A DNA stretch of 64,000 bases from Chlorops oryzae (lineage: Eukaryota > Arthropoda > Insecta > Diptera > Chloropidae), in the NCBI GenBank assembly GCA_020466095.1, contig CM035808.1, positions 2,240,190-2,304,189 of the forward strand, written 5' to 3'. Every line of letters begins with the position of its first letter. The first letter of the stretch is position 1. Shown piece by piece: positions 50,331-63,099 of this stretch. The notes below the pieces were generated by a model. It had not been told where the DNA came from. It saw only the letters and a program-made list of their open reading frames with translations, and did no database searches. Both the position numbers and the translations under genes were made by a program.

Positions 50331-51145
50331 AAGAGTTGTAAAATATCGTTACTATTCGGTAAAAAGTAACGACTACTGTAGTCAGCAATCAATAACGTCT
50401 CGTTACTGATGGAAATGTCTCGTTACTAGTACATTTTTTGCACACATGCCATCTGATGGTTTCCGGAGGAAATAAGTACTAAAATAATGGGTCCGTAAAA
50501 CAGTATGGTAGTAGAGTGAGTTGAGTTGAGTTGATATTTGATTACTAACCACCATATATTACTATATATGTCACTCTCATAGATTTTGGGCGGGACATTT
50601 CGCGTCAGTTAGAAAGAGATGTTACTCGGCAGGCAAAAAAGAGCGAGAGAGAAATACTTTTGGTGAGTACCTAAGTGAAAACTGCTCATTTTGGTGGGTA
50701 CCCAAGACCGTGGTGGTTACCCAAGACCGTGTTGAAAAGATCCAAAATAGAAACGGCTCCTGAGTGACAATATATAGTTATATATGCTAACTACTGAATA
50801 AAGAGTCAAAGAGTATGACGGAGTTTTGATTAATTTATCAACCTTGAGTTCATATAGAACTATAGCTGCAACTTCGGCGACATTTTGGCGCGAGCCACCA
50901 TGTTTTGGTGAAAAAGTTTAACTTTGGTGAATAGAAGTGTGGTGTACCACGTAATAGCTTTTGCCCGAAGTTGCAGCTATAGTTCTATATACTTGAGTTA
51001 TTCAATGAATGAATATACAATATTCAAAAAAATAGAACGAGTACTTAGTAACGAGTAATTAGTAATGAGTAATTAGTAACGATTACTTCACCAAAAATAA
51101 CGAATACACCCGAGTAGTGTAAATTTTTGCATTTTTACAGCTCTA
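50331..51145. mobile_element. hAT-like element with nested foldbacks
   Basis: Ends AAGAGTTGTAAA and TTTACAGCTCTA are inverted (TAGAGYTGTAAA type). Subterminal GTTACT / AGTAAC motifs repeat at both sides. Inside are two smaller inverted structures: about 50555-50790 (ACTATATATGTCACTC / GAGTGACAATATATAGT) and 50850-51000 (AACTATAGCTGCAACTTCGG and its complement). I could not find a matching 8-bp duplication. Confidence 0.6.
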
Positions 51146-52767
51146 CAAGATATATATGTATGTATGTATGTATGTAGTCGTCACGTTGTGCGACAATAAG
51201 CTTGTCCTGACAACTCGATCTGTAACTTGATCCGTCACTGTGAGTGGTGGATGCAAAATGAGACATACTGAAGTACGAGAAAATTGTGAGCATAAAAAAA
51301 AAATCTCATTTGGTGACACAGAAGCCGCAGTCTTTAATTTTCGAACCGGTATCCCATTAAAATATCGCTTAATGCGCTGCCCTAAATAACTTAATTTTAC
51401 TTAAACTCTCTTCGACGCCTCGCTCTCAGAGCTGCATTAATTGTTTTCGAGTCCAAAATTAAAAACATTTAAGTAGAGCTAATTACGGATGTTGAGTCGT
51501 CGTTGCAATCAAGCGAAATTATGTTGGCTCAATATATAATTATTATGGGAAGAAAGGGTTATTAGCTAAGTAGGGTCCACCAAAACGAAGGCCAGCAGTG
51601 TGTATGACAATTACTCTATTTATTGGCCGGTTTGCAACTGTTGCGAAACACGAAGGATGGACTGACCGCAAAACAAAACGCATCGATCCGAGACGCAGCC
51701 TTTTGAGATATTTTCATTCCGAAAATATGATAATAAATTTTTATCTTAACATATGCATCGGTGCCAAAAGGGATATGTGTGTCCGCATACCATTTCGCTT
51801 TGCGTCTGTATGGTATGGCCGTGAGTGTGGACCCTAAAAGGATGTCCGACTGTAGGACCTCACACACATTTGCTAATAGTTTTAGCTTGTCATTGAAGGG
51901 AAGTCTGTCCGTCTGGCATGGCATGGCATGGCATGGACGGGGAACAGACGGCAAAGGAGAATTTTTCGACCGCACCATATTTATGCAAATAAAACGTTTC
52001 GTCATTTCGTCGTTTTGTCTGTTCGCACGTTTCGCAAAAGAAGGACTCTCTACCTTGGTTCATAGGCGAGATGTGAGTCCACAGTCCCAGTTGTTGGACG
52101 ACGGTGCTTTTGGCCGACCAGAGCTTTAATTCTATTGTTGCCTTTTTAATTCATTACCATGCTAAGGAGCCGACAAAAAATCTAATTGATTCCGGCTGTG
52201 GCAGCGGCATCCAATTGCGATGTGTGCGATGTGACAGCTGTTCGGCGTTAGCGGCAAAAGGAAGTTACCCACAAAAAAGGTGACCACAAAAGGAAGCCAT
52301 TCACGCATGGGAAAAGTACCTGCTGTTCCGCCACAGCATGTTGTATCTTTTTTTTTGTTTTTGCTGCGAGCCGATCAAAATAATTTGAAGGTTTCCTTGA
52401 TGTGGATGCGGATGTGTGTGTGTGATGTCCTTTTTTTTAGGACGGTGTTCAAAAATGATATTATTGGGTTTGAAAGTGGATCTTCGTTAGAGAAACTTTA
52501 ATTGAAAACTTTTCACAGAAAGACTTTTGTGCGTAAATACCACTAATTTTTTAATCAATATAACAAATTCGTTGTTAAAACTCAGCCTATCACACTTTTT
52601 GTTATATTAACAAATCGTTTAATTGGGACAATTACTCGAAGTATTAACACTGAATCAACATTTTCAAACAACGATTTGTAATATCAACAACCAAAGGTAT
52701 TAATAAAAATCAACCAATTATTTTAAATAAAATAAAAAAAGGAAAAAATACCTCATCTACATGTTCC
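51146..52767. other. Flank, no gene seen
   Basis: (GTAT)n at 51157-51176 and a (GGCAT)n run at 51917-51935. ORFs of 122-129 codons on opposite strands around 51600-52130 overlap each other and match nothing I know. Confidence 0.4.
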
Positions 52768-53355
52768 TAGTGTTGAAACAAAATGAGTAAATACTAATTA
52801 TTATCGAATACTTTTAGTCGATACTGAGTATATTGTGTACTCAATACTTACCACCAAGTATTTTCGCGGTATCGATACTTTTATGTCAGTATTTACTCAT
52901 AATATTTTCCTTGTATTAGTGCTGCCAATTTGAGGGGGTTTTCCCCTTTTTGAGGGACTTTTTCGATTTTCATTTTGAAATGGATTTTTCGTAAGCATTT
53001 TCCTAGGAAGGGAATGGGATTTTTATAAATTATCTAAAGGTTAAACGCCTGCGCCAAATTATTGGCAGCACTGACAAGAAACAGTAATTCAAAAAGAAAG
53101 TCTAAGGTCTGGATTCATTTTACGCGCTTGGATTTCACAAGTGCAAAGTGCCGTATTTGTTTTAAAACAATGAAGTATTGTACTACCTTTGTTATAATGT
53201 GTAAATACCAAGAGTCATAAAAATTTGATTAATCTTGAGCAAGTATTACCCAGTATCGATACTTTCGGTTCAGTATTTTAGTGGTATCGATACTTTATCT
53301 CGATACATTAAATGAGTACTGGTATCGATACTTTCATGGTGTCGTTTCAACACTA
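52768..53355. mobile_element. hAT-type element, 588 bp, 8-bp duplication CATGTTCC
   Basis: Inverted ends TAGTGTTGAAAC / GTTTCAACACTA and exact CATGTTCC at 52760-52767 and 53356-53363. Subterminal regions are rich in GGTATCGATACTTT and AGTATTTACTCAT. A second inverted structure lies inside (about 52917-53076, AGTGCTGCCAATTT / AATTATTGGCAGCACT), probably a nested hAT-type MITE. No transposase ORF. Confidence 0.93.
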
Positions 53356-53363
53356 CATGTTCC

Positions 53364-55319
53364 TTAATAATAATTTGATTCTGCAAATTCAGTTTACGGA
53401 AGATAATTATACATTATAACATCAAAAACATATGTGAGCTAATTTTTGATTATTTTGTCTCTTCTTGTATGTAAGTCCGCATAAAGCTAATGAGAATTTT
53501 AGAAAAAATATTTATATGCACTTTCAAAAATTTCAAGCAAATATTTTGTTAAGTTTTAATACTTTTGGTATTTAATACAACAAAATAATCAACCAAATTT
53601 TTTTTCAAAAATTAATATTACGAACTTTTCCCGAATTTCGTGATTTGTTTGAAATTTTTAATTGGGGCAATTAAAAAACCGATTAATCGAGTTTAACAAA
53701 CGCCATTAATTGGAATATACCCAGCCCAGTTTTACTGTGTTACCCCTTTACTGCCTGAAATATAGAATAATTGAGGGGGAAAATAATTCGATTTTGACAG
53801 TTCAGAGGGTGAATTCGATGCTGTTGTGAAACACGAGTTCGGCACCAAAAACCCTTCAAAATACATAATAATGCAGCAATAGTCCTTGAAATATATCTAT
53901 CATCCAGGGAAAACCAGCTTATCTTTCAATTTGAAGAAGATCCTATAACAAATACTGAATTATGTCAGCTGCTCCTTTTATCGTCGGAGGAGTTCGTTTT
54001 GTCTTCTTTCAATAAATTATTCATATTACTTCACGCATGACGCCTCGCCTCGCCTCGCCTCGCCACGCTACGTCTTCAACGACCAACCTCAAAGCAGAGA
54101 GGTAAGAAGAAGAAACTAAGGAAGCATTCTGCTCTGAAGTGCCTAATTTCCTTTTCTTTTTTTATCTCTTTGCATGCCGTGTCGAATGCAGACGCCAACA
54201 ACAACAATAACAACAGATTGCAAAAACAACAACAACAACAATATACCGTAGACGGCAGTTCCGCAGAACCTTCAACACTGCAATGGGCGCCCATGAAACA
54301 AAGCAAAGGCAACAACAATAAAAACAATAACAACAATAGCAGCACAGAACCTTGAAAGGCAGTAGGCGTTGCATCCTAAAACAATAGCACAGCATGTTAC
54401 CAGGAGAGGTGAGGAAATAGGAGTCCCTTGGCACCTTGTGCTCTCACGTGAAGGGTACTGTGTTCATGCGTGTATGCGTTTATGCATGAGGCTGTGTATG
54501 TGTGTGTGTGTGTGTGCGAGGCAATTATTTTATTAACATAGCAGAAACAAGGAGAGCAGCAGCGACGAGAACCGCGAAAACGAACGAATGCGGCGCGTCG
54601 CGGCGTTCGGTCGCTGTAATTTGCATTTCGTGGAAACGAGGATTACAGCAGGTGATTATGCGATTAACAGCAAGAGAATGATAGAAGGAGCGACAGGTGC
54701 AATTTCTGTTGTTGATGTTGTTTTTTTTTTTTTTTTTTTTGTGTTCCCTGCGAAAACAATCGATATGTCGATGAGATAATGTGTTGCGAGATAAGAGAGA
54801 CAGTATGAAATCGATGATGTAAGTGTGAGCGCGATTGCGTGTCCGGGAATGTGATAGAGAGAAAGAGAGAGAGATAGATAGAGTGCGGAAAGGTCGATTT
54901 TATCTCAAGACAATTCGGAGCATAATTATCATGGAGAAGACGAATTCATTCTTTTTCAATTTATTTCAATTGAAAGAAGAAAATTATTATTTATTAATGA
55001 AAAATCGACATTTTTTGTGGTAGTTTGTGAAAAATTTATTGAAGGACATTTGACTGCTTGTATGTAATTAGAAGGGCATAAAATGAATTTTTTTAAATGG
55101 CTTTTTACGAAGAAAAAGAACTTGTTATTGGTTTTCTTTTGTTGAAATGTGTGAACAATAAAGAAAATAAACAAACAAAAAATTAAATAAATTAAAACAA
55201 AATTTAAAAAAAAAAGGTTTAAAAAATAAAAAAATCAACACATCAAAAAAATTTTGTAATTAATTTTTTTTTTATTTGGTATTTTTTATTTTTATAAATT
55301 CAAAAAAAATTTTTAAATA
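53364..55319. other. Flank, no gene seen
   Basis: Contains a (CGCCT)n run at 54042-54062, CAA/AAC repeats at 54198-54345, (GT)n at 54496-54516, T20 at 54721 and (GA)n at about 54855-54880. Region 54100-54900 is GC-richer and could be regulatory. Poly-Gln/Asn ORFs there are repeat artefacts. Confidence 0.4.
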
Positions 55320-56103
55320 CAGTGAAACCTCCACTCCGCGGACACTCCCATATGTGTGGACACCTCTTATAATCCGACAAAATTTTAAAATCTTAGTTTT
55401 ACGACCATCTTTCAGTACAAACTCACCTCTCATATGCGGACACTCTTTAAAACGGACAGGAAATTTTCAAACTTTTGGTCTATAACACCTCTTATATACG
55501 GACACTCAAATGACAATAAATCTAAAAACCTTCGTAAATAGTTTTAAAAAAAATTCTAAATTACTGATTACTTTGTACTGATTACTTTATATGTAACTGT
55601 ATTAAGCTCAAAGTCCAATATTGCGATACATTCAATCATATAGCTTAGGCTCCAATGTTTCGCATTGCGAGAGCTCGATACGGGGAAATTTCGAAAATTG
55701 AATAATTCTCGTTGCGAGGCAGTTTTCAAATAATAATGTAGGAACTTCTTGAATTTTAGCGGTGCGATTTTACTCATTCTAAAATATTAATATACAACAA
55801 ATAAGGTATAGATTGGTACTCGGTTCAAATATTGCATTACTAGATGTGAAATTAAGCTATCAACTGCGTAACGAAGAACTCTAATTGAAAATTGAAATGC
55901 GCCACTCAAAAAAATTGCGTGACGTCTCGGTCTCGCATCAAAATTTCGCAATATTGGATTTTGAGCTTTAAATGTTTTTATTTACACAACACTAATGCTT
56001 ATTCTCTATCAATTTTTTACTATCCCCTCCCATATGCGGACACCTCCGATATCCGGACAAAATTTTTCTAACCGTCAGTGTCCTCATATGGGAGGTTTCA
56101 CTG
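55320..56103. mobile_element. Pogo-like element, 784 bp, with a nested MITE
   Basis: Ends CAGTGAAACCTCC and GGAGGTTTCACTG are inverted; TA precedes (55318-55319). Subterminal CATATGCGGACACCTC-type motifs repeat on both sides (55348-55503 and 56029-56100). Interrupted by 55605-55967. Confidence 0.82.
55605..55967. mobile_element. MITE (AGCCCAAAATCCAATATTGCG family), nested copy 2
   Basis: Ends AGCTCAAAGTCCAATATTGC and GCAATATTGGATTTTGAGCT, exact TTA on both sides (55602-55604, 55968-55970). Shorter than 36846-37354 by an internal deletion but keeps TTCTCGTTGCGAGGCA and GCGTGACGTC. Confidence 0.88.
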
Positions 56104-56570
56104 ACTTATTTTTAATTTTTAAAAGTTTTCGTTATTTTCAATTTTCGTTTTTTAATTTATTTTTTTAATTCAAAAAAAATTTTCTAATAAAATATTTTTT
56201 TATTTTTTATTTTTTTAATTTTGAATTTTTTTTAACCTAATTTAATTTTTTAACATTTTGGTTATTTTTCATTAAAATTTTTTTAAAATTTATATTTTGT
56301 AAATTATAAGTAGGTACTTAGGTACTTTTTAAAATTTGTGTGTTTTATTCTTAACTTTAAAAAAATTTTGAATACCTTCCTTTTTTAACCCCCTCAAGAT
56401 TATAGATGGCATTTGCCAAAAATTTGAAAAATAATTAATAAATTGTAATTAACGGAGCCCAAAATACAGAAAATAATCTGTTTTCCGTTAGTGAATTATT
56501 TAACACAAAATTCAAAATATTGATCGTCTACCACTGCTAAAATTATTATTCATGAAAAATTTTAATATTA
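56104..56570. other. AT-rich low-complexity DNA
   Basis: TTTTTAATTTT-type sequence without recognisable element or gene. Confidence 0.5.
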
Positions 56571-57065
56571 ACCCATTTGTTCCAAAATAAAAATTTCAAA
56601 ACTCTTCCTTCTTTTTCTGGTGATAAAATCAGGTTCAACCAACCTCAAACTGTGAAAACACTGAGATTTTTATTTATTTACAAATTTTAACCCATTAACG
56701 CATAAGGAAAAAATTGTTTTTCATATAATTTGAACGATTTATAGCATTTATTGCTTATAACATTGATATTGATCGTTACAGAATTGTGTGGGGCCATGAT
56801 ACAAGAAAGCAAAATAAGCGCCACTTCAGTACCGCTATTTTGAGGCTCTCTCTGAGAGCAGAAAATTGAGTTTGTGACGTCACGGAGCGAGAAATTGTTG
56901 TTGTTTCCCATGCTATTCAAAAAAGTAAAAAGCCGGTTTAACATGGGAAACAACAACAACGAATCGCGATTTTGAGTTTGTGACGTTTCCTCTCTCAAGT
57001 GGCGCTATCTTGTTTTCTTGTATCATGGTGTGGGGCTAAGTGTGTCACCCATGCAAGCATCAAGA
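56571..57065 (-). repeat. Inverted copy of 49765-50036, carrying an insertion
   Basis: Reverse complement of 49765-50036 with the same order of landmarks. The TTAACCCATTAACGCATAAG piggyBac-like end is at 56688. Interrupted by the element at 56795-57027. Confidence 0.88.
56795..57027. mobile_element. 233 bp inverted-repeat element with GTGTGGGGC duplication
   Basis: Ends CATGATACAAGAAAGCAAAA and, inverted, CATGATACAAGAAAACAAGA, followed by GCGCCACTT on both sides. GTGTGGGGC lies at 56786-56794 and 57028-57036; the empty copy at 49800 supports 8 or 9 duplicated bases. An inner GTTGTTGTTTCCCATG / CATGGGAAACAACAAC pair makes almost the whole element foldable. Superfamily uncertain. Confidence 0.88.
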
Positions 57066-59114
57066 ATACCAAATCTGGGGCTATTTATGAAGTAACTTCA
57101 CTGAAATAGTAACTCTTAACCTTTCAGTTTTCTTTTCTTTTTGAAAATTCTTCCTTTTCATTGGGCCATAACGGGGCTTATTGAAACACTAATGCTTCAG
57201 AAAAGTCTCCTTCATACATAAGTCAGAGTCTTTGCCTCACTATTGAAAGTAAGGCGAGTCCCAAAAAATATTTTACAGCCGCACACAATAATGAATCTTA
57301 TCTTCCTTTCTATTCAACAGCAATCGTTGCCGATCCAGTGAGTCTGAATAACAAAAGGCGGACAAATTTTCACAGGATAACGTTGTGAAGCCCATATTCA
57401 ATTCATTCGGAAAAAGAAAAAACCGTTTTTCATCTCATCATTTAGACAACTGAGCGAGCAAAAGAGAATTTGCAGAAATCCGAGTCAAAGAGGAAACGAG
57501 ATAAACGAGGCTCTAAATTCGTCTTTTGTCTTGTTAATCAGTTTTAAATTCCATCAATTCCTCACTCACTCACTCGCACACACACTCATTCATTCAATTG
57601 CAAAAGCATTTTGTGTGCTCTGCTAACCTCGTTTTGTCTTTTTGAATTTAGGAGCAGAATACACAGACAGAGGCTGCCTATATCTACCTAATGCACCCTC
57701 CCTTGCCACTCCGCAGCATATAATTGCAAACGATTTAGTGCATTTTCTCATCGAGCACACTACCTTCAGTACCTATTCCATTCCATTCAAAATCGATTCA
57801 ATTCCATCCCATCACAGCCCAGCCCATCTCGCCATTGCACTGCGAGCTCAAACTCGTCGGCTGAACTCATTTCAACGCATTCCCATCTTTTGCTCGGCAG
57901 CTCTTCAGTTTGAATGCGATTTAAATTTTAAGAAAGAAAAGGAAAAAGAAAAAAAGCAAAAAGGAGATTCTTTCAATTGAACACATAAAACCATGCGCTG
58001 CTTCCAAGAACTGTCGTCATTCATATCCTTTCCCATTCGATTTTGCGTTGAGCTCTCAAGTACCTACTTTGTCTCTTGCGATCCTTTTGCTTTTGCATTT
58101 TCATTCACAGTCCGTGCGAAATTTTTATTTTTATTATTATTTTAATTTTTTATTTTTTTGCTTTTTTTTTTGTATTTTTGCGCGCCATTGTGCTTCAATA
58201 AAAACATTTTCGTCGACATCTCGTTTTCCGTCGTCCTCGTCGTCGTCGTCTTCCCTGTGACATCCCAGCACCACCACGCCTTTCGTTCACACAAGCGAGC
58301 AGCATCACAGTGCACAGTGGCAGTGGCATGCTAGGCTGTGAGAGAACAAGGAGGAGGAGAACCGACCACCACATATATTTCAATTTGTACGGTGCATCGT
58401 AGCATCGCAGCCGAGGAGCTTTGTGTACTTGCTCTTTGCTCACTTCTGCGGATGCGATAGTGCCACGTAAATAAATGAAATAATAAAAAAATAATAAAAA
58501 AAATAAATAAATAAAAGAAAAAGATGAAAAGGAAAATCAGACAATTTCGCATTTTTTCACATGGACTCAGGGAAAAAATGCTGCGAAATATGACAAGTGC
58601 TTAAATCGTTCCACACTATGAGCAAATTATGATGAGAGCACAGATGTTAAAGGAGCAAAAAGCAGCATTTAAGCAAATACTTCAAATCAAATCCTTTTAG
58701 TTAAACCATCTCTGAGAATTTAAGGGCGATTTTAATCAAATTTTTTTCTTTTTTTTTTCATTTCAAAAATTCCTCTTGAATTGACTTCAAAATATAAATA
58801 AAAAGCAATCATTACAATGTAATCGTTTCTTTTTCACCTTAATATCAAATTCCCTCAGATCTGTCAAACATCGGAATTGCCAATGTGAAATTGAAATAAA
58901 TAATGATTAAAAAGGTAAATGAGAAGCTAAAATGTGCGTTAATTTTTTTTTTGGTTGCATTCCCTTTGGCAAAATCAATAACAGGTTCTTAAGCGACTCG
59001 TTGTACGGGTATTTTAACGGCTGAGAATTTCAGCGATTTACCTTGTACTACTTGCTTTCGGCAGTAATTCTTTTTATGACATGACAGCGGAAAGGCCAAA
59101 TGCCGACACGCGGA
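57066..59114. other. Flank, no gene seen
   Basis: Unique DNA. Region 57640-58440 is GC-richer, with GTCGTCCTCGTCGTCGTCGT (58230) and repeated CACTCACTCACTC (57562). ORFs of about 110 codons (57642-57980) have no recognisable domain. Confidence 0.35.
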
Positions 59115-60085
59115 AGTTTTACGAGTCGCAGAAGAATATCGATTATCCGAACACTGACATACACGATTATTGGAACATCTAAATATTATAGCCCCAAAAA
59201 ATTTCTCATCAGTAATCAAAGGGTTAACTTATGTAGGCATAACTCGATTTTTTTGACATCGTATTGTCTAAATGACGCATGTCACTATTCGAACACCGAT
59301 TATCCGAACATCGATTATCCGAACACTGATTATGCGAAGAGTCACTATCCGAACACCGATTAACCGAATATCAAATTATCCGGACTCATTCTATGCTTGA
59401 TTTGACTTTCATATCGATTATCCGAACGTCGAATATTCAAATATCGATTATCCGAAAAGTGATTATGCGAACAGTCATATCTTTATCCGAATACGATATC
59501 GAGTTATCCGAAACACTGATTATGCGAACAGTCATTCGATATCCTGATTATCCGAATATCACATTATACGGACTCTACTATCTTGAGTTTGACTTCCGAT
59601 ACTACTGATTATCACGAACAGTCGAATTTTCCGGACTATCGATTACTCCGAATAAGTGATTATGCGAACAGCCACTATACTTTATCCGAACAACGATTAT
59701 ACGAGTATTCGGTTATCCGAACACTGATTATGCGAACAGTCACTATCCGAACATCGATTACCCGAATATCCAATTATCCGGACTCAATCTATACTTGATT
59801 TGACTTTGATATCGATTATCCGAACGTCGAATATTCAAATATCAATTATCCGAAAAGTGATTATGCGCACAGTCACAATACCTTTATCCGAACAACGATT
59901 ATACGAATAATCGGTTATCCGAACACTGATTATGCGAACAGTCACTATCCGGACATCGATTACCCGAAATATCCAATTATCCGGACTCATTCTATGCTTG
60001 ATTTGACTTTGATATCGATTATCCGGATTCTTGATAAAACGGAATACCCTGATTTTATTTGATTCGGATAATCGGGATTGTACTG
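59115..60085. repeat. Degenerate array of GATTATCCGAACA units ending in a pogo-like end
   Basis: GATTATCCGAACA, GATTATGCGAACAGTCACTA and ATCCAATTATCCGGACTC recur in the same order at least five times, with a ~230 bp higher-order period (59275-59430, 59700-59850, 59925-60045). The right end CGGATAATCGGGATTGTACTG followed by TA has the form of a pogo-type terminus. Runs of Asp/Tyr/Pro/Asn ORFs here are repeat artefacts. Confidence 0.85.
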
Positions 60086-61251
60086 TATGTTTGTGTAAGT
60101 AAAAAAAAAATTTACTCAAGTTTTCGTTCTACTTAATGGTCCCTTTTCGTTATATCTGAAGCTTATTAAGCATCACTTTAAAGTTAATCAGAGCTAAGAG
60201 GTAAGCTTTTCCTTTTCGTAATCAAAGACCTTTTTTTATACCAGCTTAAATAACAAAAATTACCTCGTTAAAGTAAAGCGAAGAAAAAAATCAGAGTAAA
60301 AGGCCAGTTAAGATGTAATCCCCAGCAACAACATGCAAAAAGACAACAACAACAACAAAAAAAAAAAACGGCCTTAAAGGAGCCACAATTGCGAAGATTT
60401 TCAATAAAAAAGAAGGAAAAATGTTTTAAAAAAAAACAAGGAAAGAAAAGTAAAACTTGAAATAAATGCAATTATTTATGCACTTCGACTTTTTGCCGTT
60501 TTCTTCTTATTTGTCTTCTTCTTCTTCATCGTCGTCTTTTACTTCGTCTTCTTTCTTTCTCCATGCCATAATTTTTTTGTAGTTGTTTAATTCGCCACAG
60601 TCACTGCAAGTATTCGTAAACTGCTGTTGCGATGCAGTTGCGAACATTGCGATAAGCAACAATATTGCCAACACTAGGCAACAATGTTGCGGCGGGCCCA
60701 ACCGTTGTGAGTGGTAAAGCCGTCGAGTCGAGGCGAGGCGAGTCTCCTCGCAAGGAAAGGCCCCAAAAAAAAACAAATAAAATATAAAAAAAAAATCATG
60801 AAAACTTTCTCCTTTCACCCAAAATGTTTTCTACAACAAAGACAACAGAAATAACTATGTACTACACAACAACAACAACAATAACAAAACGAGCAACAAC
60901 ACCAAAAGCTTAGCTTGCTGCAATTGCAGCATGAAGCACAAGCTGCTGCTGGCGCTGCTGCTGCAGCACAATCAAGCAATGCTATGAATACAAAACGAAG
61001 TTTGTAGCTTTTGCTTTTATTCTTTTTCGTGTTTTTCAGCTTTTAGTGCACTTCCTTCTTTATCCGACAACCGAACACAACTGAACACAAATGAAAAAAT
61101 AAACAACAACAAAAATTGATTTTAATTTAATTTTTCGCTACGATTTCAGGCCTTGCCTTCTCTCCACCGAGGAGCTGCACTTTTATATTGTGTCTTGCTG
61201 CTGCTCCATCGTCCCGTTCGAGCTCTGGCAGGCGAAGTTATTTTCTTCTCG

Positions 61252-61308
<57 letters not shown>

Positions 61309-61604
61309 TGATTTGTTGTTGTTTTTGTTGGCCGCGGGGAAAAATTGTGTTTTTTTTTTCTTTCTCCCAATCGAACGATCTTCGTACTTCACTAACAAAT
61401 TGGGACATTTTTCGTGCAATTTCTTTTGAATTATCGCAACGAACGAATTGAAACGAAATAAAATAAAACGAAACGAATTTTTCAGGTGAAAAGTGCTTTC
61501 TTTCGCACAGTGAAACCACAGATGATGGGACATAAGAATGATTTTTCGACAGTTTATTATTATTATTATCATTATTATTATTATTTTATTATTATTATTA
61601 TTAG
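60086..61604. other. Flank with simple repeats
   Basis: CAA repeats (60340-60360, 60868-60900), GAGGCGAGGCGAG (60730), CTGCTG/CAGC (60944-60970), (CT)n about 50 bp at 61248-61304 (GA-repeat on the other strand, a possible GAGA-factor target) and (TAT)n at 61556-61604. No supported gene. Confidence 0.5.
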
Positions 61605-62009
61605 TAGGGATGCTCGATACCGATACGATAATATCGAGTATCGATACTTTCATTGCAATATATCGCGATACCGATATCGATACTCCTTATACGATATATT
61701 GAAAGTATCGATAGATATTCTTCTTTCGATACTAGATAGCATACAAAACTACAAGGGACACTTGGCTATGGCGGGAAAAAATCACCGAGACGGGTGAGGG
61801 GAGGTGGAAAATTTTATGGAATAACTATGAATATTTTTTTTTTAATTTCTCATTTTGTTTTAAATAAAAACAAAAAATTTATTTCAATTTAATTCTTATA
61901 GTTCAAAATTGATTTCGATTCCACCGATATATCGATACTTTAAAGATCGCACTATTTTTCGGTATCGCGATACCACATATCGATACTTTTCTTTCGATAC
62001 GCATCCCTA
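61605..62009. mobile_element. hAT-type element, 405 bp, 8-bp duplication ATTATTAG
   Basis: Ends TAGGGATGCTCGATAC and, inverted, TAGGGATGCGTATCG. Exact ATTATTAG at 61597-61604 and 62010-62017. The interior is rich in ATCGATAC / GTATCGAT palindromic motifs. No transposase ORF. The target was a (TAT)n microsatellite. Confidence 0.93.
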
Positions 62010-62017
62010 ATTATTAG

Positions 62018-62929
62018 GTACTTGTGTGCCACAAACAAGGGAAAAATTTAATAAATGTTTCCCGGTTTCCGAAGAAAACCTTCGAGTTCGATTGGCCCCT
62101 TTACGGGAGAAAAATATTCCAGTTTCCCGTACCCTCTCTATAGGGTTCGTTCTATGAGTTTTCATCAAAAAAGATTGGGATGAAATTAAGCTCCCTCCAT
62201 AAAGACCAATCAAAGACCACCAGTCCCCCTCTTAAGAATCTCTTTCCCAATTAAAGAGTTGCCACTCTCGCAACCTCTATATCTCGATAGACTCTCCTGT
62301 ATATGTCTCTCGAGTGGGTCCGGTCATCGACTGTGAAATTGTAATTTAGCAAAGATTTTCATTTATACATTTTCCCTTCTCCCTTCTGAGCACATCTTAA
62401 CAACATAACAGAAGCTGTTGGCAGCTCTCAATGAAATGAAATGATTTTTCTCCATTGCAGGAGAACTCGCAGCACGACACGCAAACGACAAACGTCTCTC
62501 GGATCCCTCTGTCCGAATGGACTTTCCGAAATTGAGTTAAGCGAAGATGAAAAGACAAATTTTCCTTTTCCCTTCGCTCCAAAAAAAAAAAAAAAATAAT
62601 AATAAAAATGAAAAGCTACTGAAAGTTTTCTATTTCGAAAAATTTGTGCTATTGTCATAAAAATCATGTTATTGCTTGCTCTCGATGGCAAATTGCTTTC
62701 CATTTTGATTTTATTTAATGGAGAAATTCTTTCACGGTTTTTCACAGCCAATATGGAGTGCAATCGAATTGCATGAATGCGGAAGTGTGGGCGAAAGAGC
62801 GTGATGGCAACAGAGTTTAAGAGGGAAATTGATTTAAAAAAAAATATATAACAATTTAAGAAAAATTAAAAAAAAAAAAATCAATAAATAAAATTAAGAA
62901 AAAAAATTGTTTAAAAATTATCTTCTTTA
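62018..62929. other. Flank, no gene seen
   Basis: Unique AT-rich DNA with A runs at 62580 and 62870. No coding evidence. Confidence 0.4.
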
Positions 62930-63095
62930 TATATATATTTCTACTGCACGTGTGTATGTGACTGAACTCCTCCTAAACGGCTGGACCGATTTCAATGAAT
63001 TTTTTAGTATGCGTTTGGGTGGCGCCCTGGATGGTTTAGATTCACAAATCACTATCACTGATACCCTCCTCCCTCTTCAAGGGGGTAAAAATTGG
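62930..63095 (+). mobile_element. Widespread insect repeat fragment
   Basis: TCCTAAACGGCTGGACCGAT followed by TTCAATGAATTTTTTAGTAT and GGGTGGCGCCCTGGATGG is a sequence type I recognise as common in insect genomes, though I cannot assign the element class. Preceded by (AT)n at 62927-62938. Confidence 0.45.
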
Positions 63096-63099
63096 ATTT

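Noticed and set aside
59100..60119. Repeat protein with Asn-Thr-Asp-Tyr-Pro periods
   Set aside because: It is a translation of the GATTATCCGAACA array, broken in every frame and open in parts by repetition alone.
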